From positions 1 to 12,982 of the forward strand of contig JABJIU010000186.1 in the NCBI GenBank assembly GCA_018661145.1: DNA of 12,982 nucleotides, written 5' to 3'. The notes below the pieces were generated by a model. That model saw nothing but the letters and a program-made list of their open reading frames with translations. It had not been told where the DNA came from and ran no database searches. Position 1 is the first letter of the stretch; each line of letters starts with the position of its first letter. This document shows, in pieces, positions 1 to 5,838 of this stretch. A program made the translations under genes and the position numbers. The DNA is from Pseudomonadota bacterium (GTDB lineage: Bacteria; Pseudomonadota; Gammaproteobacteria; Arenicellales; UBA868).

Positions 1-2
1 GA

Positions 3-1163
3 GACCCCGCTTACCCAGATCGCCCCGATTATCCGATGCCACCGCTCCCGATACAGCCTTGGGGCGAAAAGGTCGCTGCCGCCCATGATCGACTTGGCTG
101 GCATTGGTGGCCGGGCAGTAATGCGATCACATCCCGGCCTTACCAGGGGAGACGGCCTTGTGTGCAGCGAAGTACCTGCCGGGCCGGTTGTAACGAAGGA
201 GCAAAAGGTTCGGTTGATCGTAGTATCTGGCCGGGCGCAATTGAGGCGGGCGCAAAACTGGTTACGGGAGCGCGAGTTGTCCGTATTCTGACAAACCAAC
301 AGGGTCGGGCTGAGGGCGCCTTGTTTGTAGATGAATCTGGAGCGACAAGACGGATTCAGGCAGATATTGTCGTGCTAGCAGCCCATGCTATCGGTACCGC
401 CCGACTTCTGCTGAAGTCAGCAGATAATGTTTGGCCCGAAGGGCTCGCGAACTCTTCCGGAGTAGTTGGCCAGAATTTAATGATGCACCCTATGAATCGG
501 ATGGTCGGGTTTTTCGACGATCCGATGAGCAGTTGGCAGGGCCACTGGGGACAGAGTATTTACTCGATGGAGTTCGCTGAAACCCGTTCCGAGCATGATT
601 TTGTTCGGGGCGCAAAATGGAACCTTAGCCCGACGGGTGGACCTTTAAACGCAGCGCTGTACCCGATCGATGGACCTCAGCCATTTGGAAAAGGTCTACA
701 CGACCGAGTCGATAAGTGGTTGGGTCGATCGGCGCTCTGGGGAATGGTCGCAGAGGATATGCCTGACTCGCGCAATTTCCTAGCGCTTGATCCGGCACAC
801 CCGGATGCGGATGGAGATGGACTGCCCAGACTCCACTACACGACCACTGAAAACAGCAAGCGATTGTTAAGTTTTATGGCAAAAAGAGGCCGGGAGTCTT
901 TCGGTGAAGCGGGTGCTTATGAGGTCGCCGAGCAAACATTGGCCGCTGAGATTGGCTGGCATCCCTTGGGCACCTGTCGCATGGGCAACGACCCGGGCAG
1001 TTCCGTAGTAGATAAATGGAATCGCTGTCATGACATCTCTAATCTTTTGATTGTCGACGGCAGTTCCTTTGTCACCAGTTCCTGTGTAAATCCGGCTGCA
1101 ACGATCTCAGCGATTGCAGCAAGAGCGACGGACCACCTGATCAATTTTCGTTCCGAGTACTGA
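3..1163 (+). CDS. GMC-family FAD-dependent oxidoreductase, C-terminal part (5' end outside window)
   Basis: The frame is open to the left edge, so this is the 3' part of a gene; the internal ATG at 36 is not the true start. GMC enzymes oxidise alcohols or sugars using FAD; the N-terminal GxGxxG nucleotide-binding segment would lie upstream. Visible are a Cys-containing stretch (Cys codons at 159, 177 and 189) like that of gluconate 2-dehydrogenase-type GMC proteins, an FAD-domain segment around 365-410 (VVLAAHAIGTARLLL), and the C-terminal GMC_oxred_C domain. That domain has the WHPLGTCRMG motif (catalytic His codon 960-962) and the CVNPAAT motif (Asn codon 1089-1091), giving a His/Asn active-site pair. 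The next gene, 33 bases downstream, is a subunit 3-like partner, so this is probably the large subunit of a heteromeric membrane- or periplasm-linked dehydrogenase. The substrate is unknown. Family assignment is secure; the subunit role is inferred from the neighbour. Confidence 0.9.
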   Translation, partial: DPAYPDRPDYPMPPLPIQPWGEKVAAAHDRLGWHWWPGSNAITSRPYQGRRPCVQRSTCRAGCNEGAKGSVDRSIWPGAIEAGAKLVTGARVVRILTNQQGRAEGALFVDESGATRRIQADIVVLAAHAIGTARLLLKSADNVWPEGLANSSGVVGQNLMMHPMNRMVGFFDDPMSSWQGHWGQSIYSMEFAETRSEHDFVRGAKWNLSPTGGPLNAALYPIDGPQPFGKGLHDRVDKWLGRSALWGMVAEDMPDSRNFLALDPAHPDADGDGLPRLHYTTTENSKRLLSFMAKRGRESFGEAGAYEVAEQTLAAEIGWHPLGTCRMGNDPGSSVVDKWNRCHDISNLLIVDGSSFVTSSCVNPAATISAIAARATDHLINFRSEY

Positions 1164-1196
1164 TCCTGCTTGTATTACCAATGAGATTAGCTGTAA

Positions 1197-1604
1197 ATGA
1201 TTGATGCCACCGCTAGAAGACGGATCGCAGTTTTGTCTGAGGAACTCCTGCCGGGCAATGGCCGTCAGCCGTCAGCAGTTGACGTTGATATCGGCGGCGC
1301 ACCGCTTGATCGACTGTTAATGTCACGTCCTGACCTTGAGGACCGTTTAGTATTGATTGTGGAGCGTTTCCGTAACTGTGAGCCGGTAACTCCCGCGGCG
1401 TTTATTGAAACGCTGTGTCCTCAGGATCATCGGCTTCTGTTCACGGTAATTTGTGGCGCTTATTTCCTCGTCGCTGAGGTCCAGCAGGCCATCGGATACA
1501 CGGGCCAGCAGGCACTTACCCCGAGTCGCGGTGGATTCGGCGCCGAAGAACTTACGATGAAGCAGATGGAGTTGCCTAAACGCTATCGCGACCCACCGGT
1601 GTGA
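1197..1604 (+). CDS. Gluconate 2-dehydrogenase subunit 3-like protein
   Basis: 135 residues. The C-terminal part, with GAYFLVAEVQQAIGYTGQQ at about residues 87-105, matches the signature of the gluconate 2-dehydrogenase subunit 3 family, in which a tyrosine-containing helix is followed by an IGYxGQ motif. These small proteins accompany GMC-type flavoprotein large subunits and help assembly or export of the dehydrogenase. No clear Tat or Sec signal is visible at the N-terminus (it begins MIDATARRRIAVLSEELLPG), although many family members carry one, so location is uncertain. The gene follows the GMC gene by 33 bases on the same strand, which supports one transcript and a physical complex. An ATG at 1197 with a weak purine-rich site upstream (GAGAT near 1181) was taken as start. 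No cytochrome c subunit is seen within the window. Confidence 0.75.
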   Translation: MIDATARRRIAVLSEELLPGNGRQPSAVDVDIGGAPLDRLLMSRPDLEDRLVLIVERFRNCEPVTPAAFIETLCPQDHRLLFTVICGAYFLVAEVQQAIGYTGQQALTPSRGGFGAEELTMKQMELPKRYRDPPV

Positions 1605-1640
1605 GTGTTGTCATGAAGCATCGTGATGCCAATTCGTCTA

Positions 1641-1655
1641 ATCCGGTGCCCGGAT
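1641..1655. terminator. Possible hairpin between convergent genes
   Basis: ATCCGG-TGC-CCGGAT forms a perfect 6-base-pair stem with a 3-base loop between the end of the subunit 3 gene and the end of the minus-strand operon. There is no T-tract on either side, so it is not a standard intrinsic terminator. It may slow transcription in both directions or simply be chance. Confidence 0.25.
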
Positions 1656-1683
1656 GGATAAGGCAGGTGCTACCTACCCAACA

Positions 1684-2160
1684 CTAGCCTTTGGGCACGG
1701 ACGACGTAACTTGTTTTGCCGGCAACCGTCTGGATGTGTCCGAGAAATTGATTGTGCCGCTCCCGTCCATTCGGCCCTCCTGAAGATGCCCTTTGCGGTG
1801 CTGTGCTTCGGCCGTTTCAAGTCGGTCATGAAGTTCACTGCTATAGGGAAGGGTATATGCGCGGGGGGCATCCCAGTCCTGCGACTGAACCCAAAGATAA
1901 ACATATCCCGATTGGTCCTGGATAGGATTTGGTTCCTCGACCTGCCAGGCATGCAGGGCGAATTCTTTTGGGAGAGGTGAGTCACTGGGCCACCCCTGCA
2001 GTTCGCTGAGTGAAAAATAGTGCAACAAGTAGAACGCGCTCGCTATCAACACCACCGAAAGCCGCATGGCCAACGACAACCGTGCGCGGATCAACAGTAA
2101 AAGCAGAACAAAGAGAACAAAAGCGTAAGCGAGGGCCAACCCGACGACGTGGCTACTCAC
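1684..2160 (-). CDS. Uncharacterised two-helix membrane protein, third member of an ExbB/TolR-like trio
   Basis: 158 residues; no function is recognised. Two hydrophobic helices occupy about residues 6-24 and 29-47, separated by a short basic loop (IRARLSLAMR). A soluble tail follows with aromatic and acidic residues (FALHAWQVEEPN, GYVYLWVQ, PRAYTLPYS) and then a low-complexity, charged and Ser-rich C-terminus. The start is a GTG whose first base overlaps the TGA stop of the upstream gene (GTGA), so translational coupling is likely. It is the last gene of the yciB-bolA-exbB-like operon. Its position suggests that it is an accessory subunit of the proton-channel complex encoded by the two genes before it. 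The C-terminal tail looks disordered. That it is a real gene is supported by operon overlap and a coherent membrane topology; its role is unknown. Confidence 0.7.
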   Translation of the reverse strand: MSSHVVGLALAYAFVLFVLLLLLIRARLSLAMRLSVVLIASAFYLLHYFSLSELQGWPSDSPLPKEFALHAWQVEEPNPIQDQSGYVYLWVQSQDWDAPRAYTLPYSSELHDRLETAEAQHRKGHLQEGRMDGSGTINFSDTSRRLPAKQVTSSVPKG

Positions 2161-2768
2161 GTTTCAGGCTCCAGGAGGTACGGCGTCAACCGGGCCTGGC
2201 GCTCGTTCACGTTGACAATTGCGCCATCACGGGTCGGGGTAAAGCGGACGATAGTGCGTTCTTCATCGGTCTTAGAGAGGATGACCCGCTTGACGAAAAC
2301 AGTTTGCACCGAGGGATTGATGCGCTCGATTTTGACGAGAACTTCGATCGGCTGAAGATCGCGTTTTTCATAATAGTAAAGATTGACGGTGTACTCACCA
2401 TCGATCAGTCCGCGCAACGTCACAAGTTCCTGATTGATTGGGTAGACAACCTCGCGACCCTCAATGACGACGGTATCGTTGACGGCACCCTGATCATCAC
2501 GATCAAGATGGAGCCAGCCGGCGTCTTTTTTCAGATAGGAGACAACTTCACCAAGCGGATCGCGTACCCACAGATCAATATCATCGGTCCGCGCTTCGGG
2601 CCATGTAACTGAAATAATGTACTCAGCTTTGAGATTTACTTTCCCCTGCCGGGCCTCCGGGTTGAAATAAACCAGCGAAACGAAGAAGAGCAGCGTAAAT
2701 CCGAGCAAGGCATTGAACAGTAGGTCAATAAACGGGTCGGTGGCGTAACCCCCGGTCCTTCTGATCAT
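2157..2768 (-). CDS. TolR/ExbD-position membrane protein with uncharacterised periplasmic domain
   Basis: 203 residues. The N-terminus has a single membrane helix at about residues 16-35, with Asp15 in the sequence DPFIDLLFN. This resembles the P-F-I-D entry to the TolR/ExbD helix, whose Asp is the protonatable residue of the family. The rest lacks an obvious ExbD/TolR periplasmic domain. Instead it begins with a beta-rich region containing a DIDLWVRDPLGEVVSY segment, an acidic LHLDRDDQG turn and a later GEYTVNLYYYEK strand. These are reminiscent of YfaP/DUF2135-like modules (D-x-D-x-x-V-x-D-P-x-G, then G-x-Y-x-V); that comparison is from memory of the motif, not a search. The ATG overlaps the stop of the ExbB-like gene (ATGA), and its own stop overlaps the next start. 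It is probably the stator-like partner of the ExbB-like protein, with the periplasmic domain binding an unknown target. Confidence 0.8.
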   Translation of the reverse strand: MIRRTGGYATDPFIDLLFNALLGFTLLFFVSLVYFNPEARQGKVNLKAEYIISVTWPEARTDDIDLWVRDPLGEVVSYLKKDAGWLHLDRDDQGAVNDTVVIEGREVVYPINQELVTLRGLIDGEYTVNLYYYEKRDLQPIEVLVKIERINPSVQTVFVKRVILSKTDEERTIVRFTPTRDGAIVNVNERQARLTPYLLEPET

Positions 2769-3469
2769 GAAACAAGGTCAGCGGAAGCGTTGGCGCCCCC
2801 GAAATGTTGGGTATCCACAGTCGTAACAATGATTCCAAATAGGCGATCCGCCGCACGGTCCAGTAACTGGTACTGAATGCCAAGAATAAGGCCGCTGCTG
2901 AGACCTGCAAGCGTGGTGAAGAGTGCAATCCGCATGCCGCCACTCATCTGGGTCAGCATCAGCTTCGCTGCATTGAGATCAGTTGTCTCCATCTGGGCCA
3001 CCGAGTTCAGCATGAAAATGAAGCCGATGACAGTTCCAAGAAGACCAAGCTTGATCATGAGATCTGCAACAAACCAGCCGCTGGCGTGCCCGGCGCGGAC
3101 CTGCTGCTGGAGATCAGTGCCGAGGTTAACCAGGTCAGCAACCTTTCGGCCATTCGCGAGGGCGCTCACCACGACGCTCCGGTAATCTGCAGCAATGGAT
3201 GAAGGGCTATCACTCGACAGGACGGCATTAGCGGCGCTGAGACTTCGTGCACTTTTAAACTCTTTATCCATCAGCCATGATCGATACCCGGCATGACCAG
3301 AAGCAATGATGAGACCCGCCAGTATTACAAGCGACAGCCGGCTCGCATCCTGTTCCAGGAAGAGGGCAAGCAGGCCAAAGTGAATAAACAGCACACCGCC
3401 CAGCAGCATCAGCCCGGCAATGGCAAGCCAGTAGAGAAAGGTCCCACCTGAAGAATCGGGCATCGCCAT
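2765..3469 (-). CDS. MotA/TolQ/ExbB-family proton channel protein
   Basis: 234 residues. It is an inner-membrane protein with hydrophobic segments at about residues 11-37, 44-58, 136-157 and 180-202. The third carries KLGLLGTVIGF (Thr146), the characteristic ExbB/TolQ/MotA motif. The fourth has GMRIALFTTLAGLSSG, matching the family's Thr-containing channel helix. Such proteins form the pentameric core of proton-driven machines that energise outer-membrane or periplasmic partners. The N-terminal half, with two helices before the cytoplasmic region at about 60-130, differs from short ExbB proteins and is more like the MotA-like branch. The gene starts 12 bases after the bolA stop and overlaps the TolR-position gene by 4 bases. 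A second in-frame ATG lies two codons in (3463). No TonB, TolA, TolB or Pal is nearby, so this is not the standard Tol or Exb system. Confidence 0.88.
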   Translation of the reverse strand: MAMPDSSGGTFLYWLAIAGLMLLGGVLFIHFGLLALFLEQDASRLSLVILAGLIIASGHAGYRSWLMDKEFKSARSLSAANAVLSSDSPSSIAADYRSVVVSALANGRKVADLVNLGTDLQQQVRAGHASGWFVADLMIKLGLLGTVIGFIFMLNSVAQMETTDLNAAKLMLTQMSGGMRIALFTTLAGLSSGLILGIQYQLLDRAADRLFGIIVTTVDTQHFGGANASADLVS

Positions 3470-3481
3470 GAGAGTGTTCGG

Positions 3482-3748
3482 TTATAGCTCGTCTTCGCTG
3501 TACGCCTGAATGCTGAGTGCGTGGATTTCTTTTTTCATTAGGTGGTCAACGGCATCATATATCAGGCGATGGCGGGCAAGCGTATTGAGCCCCTTAAAAC
3601 AACTGGCGATTACTGTAACTTGGTAATGACCACCCCCGTCTGCGGCGCCCGCATGTCCCTTGTGAAGGTGACTCTGGTCTTCGATTTCCACGGACTCTGC
3701 TGACAATTTTTGTCGCAGAAGATCAACAATAAGGTCAATGGTTTTCAT
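3482..3748 (-). CDS. bolA: BolA family protein
   Basis: 88 residues from the chosen start. It has the BolA fold signature: an N-terminal helix (IDLIVDLLRQKL), the ESxxH-like loop (QSHLHKGH), a beta strand with VTVIASCFKGLNTLARHRLIYDAV, and the C-terminal IHALSIQAYSEDE. BolA proteins partner with monothiol glutaredoxins in iron-sulfur trafficking, and some act as transcriptional regulators of envelope genes. The conserved RHRLIY helix and the terminal HALS motif are intact. An in-frame ATG at 3790 would add 14 residues lying wholly within the yciB coding end. The internal ATG at 3748 has a GGAG site seven bases upstream and gives a normal family length, so it was preferred. The gene overlaps the 3' end of yciB by 14 bases. 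Confidence 0.93.
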   Translation of the reverse strand: MKTIDLIVDLLRQKLSAESVEIEDQSHLHKGHAGAADGGGHYQVTVIASCFKGLNTLARHRLIYDAVDHLMKKEIHALSIQAYSEDEL

Positions 3749-4316
3749 CTGAGGACTCCGATGGCTCGGTGCTGATGTATCGCGCCACAATCATCATCTG
3801 AATAATGCTGAAGGCAAGTGTCAATCCCAAAAGCCCAAAAACCTTAAAGTTCACCCAGAAATCTGTGCGGGTTGCTTCATCCAGGTAGGTCCGGAAATAA
3901 AACGCAACGTAGAGGTTCAGCAGTCCACTGACCAAAAAGAAAAGACCCCAGGAAACGTTGACCTTCTTCCAGATCTTAGCCGGCATTTGCATCTGACTAC
4001 CAAGGAGGCGTTCCAGCACAGTCCGTTTGCCGATGAACTGACTGCCCAGCACAACGATGGCAAAAATCCAGTTCACGATGGTCGGCTTCCACTTGATGAA
4101 CATGTCGTCCTGAAAAATTAAGGTCATGCCACCGAAAAGGAAAATCACAAAGAGTGTCACTAGATGAGTGGTTTCAAATCGCTGATGGCGAATACGGATA
4201 AAAACCACTTGGGCCAGCGATGCCGCCATGGCGACCAGCGTAGCCACGTAGATATCAAAGAGCTTGTAAGCACCAAAAAAAAGGACGAGTGGGAAGAAGT
4301 CGAAGAGCAGTTTCAT
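3735..4316 (-). CDS. yciB: Inner-membrane septation protein YciB (IspZ/IspA family)
   Basis: 193 residues, close to the usual length for the family. It opens with the conserved MKLLFDFFPLVLFFGAYKL and carries about five hydrophobic helices, with family motifs such as GGMTLIFQDDMFIKWKPTIVNW (split here as GGMTLIFQDD and FIKWKPTIVNW) at about residues 62-84, a WGLFFL helix near 122, and a TDFWVNFKVFG segment near 150. YciB is an inner-membrane protein implicated in cell-envelope integrity and intracellular septation; it interacts with elongation and division proteins in Escherichia coli. The C-terminus is hydrophilic and acidic (SESSDENH). It is the first gene of the minus-strand operon, with a TATAAT element just upstream. 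No strong ribosome binding site is visible before the ATG. Identification is firm; the mechanism of the family remains poorly known. Confidence 0.95.
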   Translation of the reverse strand: MKLLFDFFPLVLFFGAYKLFDIYVATLVAMAASLAQVVFIRIRHQRFETTHLVTLFVIFLFGGMTLIFQDDMFIKWKPTIVNWIFAIVVLGSQFIGKRTVLERLLGSQMQMPAKIWKKVNVSWGLFFLVSGLLNLYVAFYFRTYLDEATRTDFWVNFKVFGLLGLTLAFSIIQMMIVARYISTEPSESSDENH

Positions 4317-4350
4317 AAACTGGGCAATAGTGAGAAAACGCTTAGATCAA

Positions 4351-4356
4351 ATTATA
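4351..4356 (-). promoter_or_regulatory. Candidate -10 element for the yciB operon
   Basis: Read on the - strand this is a perfect TATAAT, preceded by CTAC. It lies about 35 bases before the yciB ATG, so transcription would start about 28 bases upstream of the codon. No good -35 hexamer is seen 16-18 bases further up, so activity may depend on an activator or on a non-standard -35. Confidence 0.45.
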
Positions 4357-4401
4357 GTAGCGGGGACGGTCTCTTGCTCACGGAGGCTCCCGGATTAGAT
4401 T

Positions 4402-4422
4402 CCCGAAAACACTCGGGTTTTT
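4402..4422 (+). terminator. Terminator-like hairpin in the leader upstream of panB
   Basis: CCCGA-AAACAC-TCGGG is followed immediately by TTTTT on the + strand. The stem is only 5 base pairs but G/C-rich, with a 6-base loop and a clean T-run. It lies between the divergent yciB and panB starts, about 77 bases before the panB start, where no coding sequence would need terminating. An upstream CCCG at 4389-4392 could compete for pairing with CGGG at 4414-4417. It could be a leader attenuator, the end of a small RNA, or a relic. Confidence 0.45.
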
Positions 4423-4498
4423 CAGAGTATGGTTGTCTTCTCACTGATTCGGCATAATCCGACCCCTATCCTAGTCCCATGTGTTTCGCTGAGTGAAT

Positions 4499-5305
4499 AT
4501 GACAACCAGGTCACCGATAACTGTTACCGAGCTTTTTGCAATGAAAAGCAGAGGGGAGCGCATCAGTTGCCTCACTGTTTACGACTACAGCTTTGCACAT
4601 ATCCTGGACCAAGCCGGGATCGAGATTTTACTGGTCGGAGATAGTCTCGGCATGGTGATTCAGGGGCATGAGACCACGCTGCCGGTATCTATGTGCAACG
4701 TGCTCTATCACACTCAGTGCGTCTCCCGAGGGTGTAACAGTGCGCTGGTGATTGCAGATATGCCCTTTGGTTCCTATCAAGGTAGTCCGCAAAGTGCTTA
4801 TGAAAATGCAGCCCGCCTTGTGGGCGAAGGGGGTGCCCACATGGTGAAGATCGAGGGTGGTGTAGTCATGGCCGAGACCGTAACGTTCCTGGTTGATCGG
4901 GGAATTCCGGTTTGTGGACATATCGGGCTCACTCCCCAGTCGGTCAATCAGCTTGGTGGCTTTCGGGTCCAGGGGCGTGAGGAATCGACAGCAGAAGAAC
5001 TTCGGCGCGATGCGCGAAATCTGGAAGAGGCTGGTGCATCGCTGCTCATTCTTGAGGCCACCCCCGCACAGCTCGCAAAAGGCATTACCGACAGCGTTTC
5101 GATCCCAACAGTTGGGATCGGTGCTGGCCCCGATACCGATGGCCAAGTCCTGGTTCTATATGATGTTCTAGGTCTTTTCCCTAGGAAGAGCCCCAGTTTC
5201 AGCAAGGACTTTCTCGAAGGCAAGGGGTCTGTCCTCGAAGCCGTCAAGGCCTTTGTCGACGACGTCAGGGCGCGACGGTTTCCGGGCCCCCAACACAGTT
5301 TCTGA
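4499..5305 (+). CDS. panB: 3-methyl-2-oxobutanoate hydroxymethyltransferase (ketopantoate hydroxymethyltransferase)
   Basis: PanB transfers a hydroxymethyl group from 5,10-methylenetetrahydrofolate to 2-oxoisovalerate, making ketopantoate for pantothenate and CoA. Numbered from the alternative GTG at 4493 (270 residues), the metal-binding set is visible as Asp50 (LLVGDSLGM), Asp89 (VIADMPFGSY) and Glu121 (MVKIEGG). The catalytic-base glutamate is Glu188 (LLILEATP). The family segments TVYDYSFA, CGHIGLTPQSVN, GFRVQGR and VGIGAGPDTDGQ are also present. All key residues are intact and the length is normal. The ATG at 4499 is preferred, with a weak GAG just upstream; the GTG two codons earlier is an alternative. 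A CATAAT at 4453-4458 may be its -10. PanB is often followed by panC, but here the next gene is an NTF2-fold protein, so panC must be elsewhere or absent. Confidence 0.96.
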   Translation: MTTRSPITVTELFAMKSRGERISCLTVYDYSFAHILDQAGIEILLVGDSLGMVIQGHETTLPVSMCNVLYHTQCVSRGCNSALVIADMPFGSYQGSPQSAYENAARLVGEGGAHMVKIEGGVVMAETVTFLVDRGIPVCGHIGLTPQSVNQLGGFRVQGREESTAEELRRDARNLEEAGASLLILEATPAQLAKGITDSVSIPTVGIGAGPDTDGQVLVLYDVLGLFPRKSPSFSKDFLEGKGSVLEAVKAFVDDVRARRFPGPQHSF

Positions 5306-5381
5306 AGCGATTATTCGTTTGGCGATCTGAACCACGTTCGGTTATCGTTCGTTTCTCTGGCAAATTCAGGTTTCACCCGCT

Positions 5382-5771
5382 ATGTCCAATGTTGATGACT
5401 TAAAACAGGCCGCCCTACAGCAGTTTGGGCGGGCGCTCAACAGTTATGATGTTGCTGCTGGAAGGGAAGTCGTAACAGAGGACTTCGTCTGGAGCTACTA
5501 CGAGGGCCCTGATTCGCCCGACGGCCGCGTGCTCCGCGGATTCGAAGCGGCGTGTCAGATCGTCGCCGAGCGCGTGAAGCGACTCGAGGACCCAATCGAG
5601 TGGAAAGAGTCTGACGAGTACTTTTGCGGCGATAAAGTGCTATGCACCTCAAGGGCAATAGGGTGTTTTCGTGACACAGGGGCTTTTGATGTGCGTGTGG
5701 TCGACATCTTCTCATTTCACAATGACCGGATATGCTCGAAAGACACATACTGGAAAATCATCACGACTTGA
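5382..5771 (+). CDS. NTF2-like/SnoaL-fold protein
   Basis: 129 residues in a single small alpha+beta domain. The pattern is that of the SnoaL/NTF2 superfamily: an N-terminal helix (LKQAALQQFGRALNSYDVAAG), a DFVWSYYEGPDSPDGRVLRG strand-and-loop that encloses the pocket, and C-terminal strands ending VVDIFSFHNDRICSKDTYWKI. The closing D-x-F-x-F-x-x-D-R-I-x-x-K-D-x-Y motif is typical. Members act as small isomerases, hydrolases, cyclases or hydroxysteroid-type isomerases, or simply bind ligands, so no reaction can be assigned. The gene lies 67 bases before a GMC oxidoreductase on the same strand and the two may be co-transcribed, which hints that it acts on the same alcohol or ketone substrate. 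The ATG at 5382 has only a weak AGG upstream at 5368. Upstream panB is 76 bases away and probably unrelated. Confidence 0.75.
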   Translation: MSNVDDLKQAALQQFGRALNSYDVAAGREVVTEDFVWSYYEGPDSPDGRVLRGFEAACQIVAERVKRLEDPIEWKESDEYFCGDKVLCTSRAIGCFRDTGAFDVRVVDIFSFHNDRICSKDTYWKIITT

Positions 5772-5838
5772 TCTCGGGATGGTCTGATCAGATGTCGGTT
5801 TAGTGCTCCCTGGCAATACGCGGGCGTCTTAGTATTCG

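Noticed and set aside
1654..1980. A 108-codon + strand frame antisense to the two-helix membrane protein
   Set aside because: The minus-strand gene has coherent membrane helices and operon coupling; this frame has neither.
2010..2612. A 200-codon reading frame on the + strand, antisense to the TolR-position gene
   Set aside because: It runs opposite a well-supported operon gene with overlapping stop/start joints, and its translation shows no recognisable domain.
3749..3790. An N-terminal extension of BolA from an ATG at 3790
   Set aside because: The extra 14 residues overlap yciB coding sequence and are not part of the BolA domain; the ATG at 3748 has a good ribosome binding site.
4628..5146. 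A 172-codon - strand frame inside panB
   Set aside because: PanB is a textbook match in the other strand, so this is a shadow frame.
5306..5381. Repeated GTTCG/CGTTCG elements between panB and the SnoaL-fold gene
   Set aside because: They are short and irregular, and no stable terminator or operator could be drawn from them.
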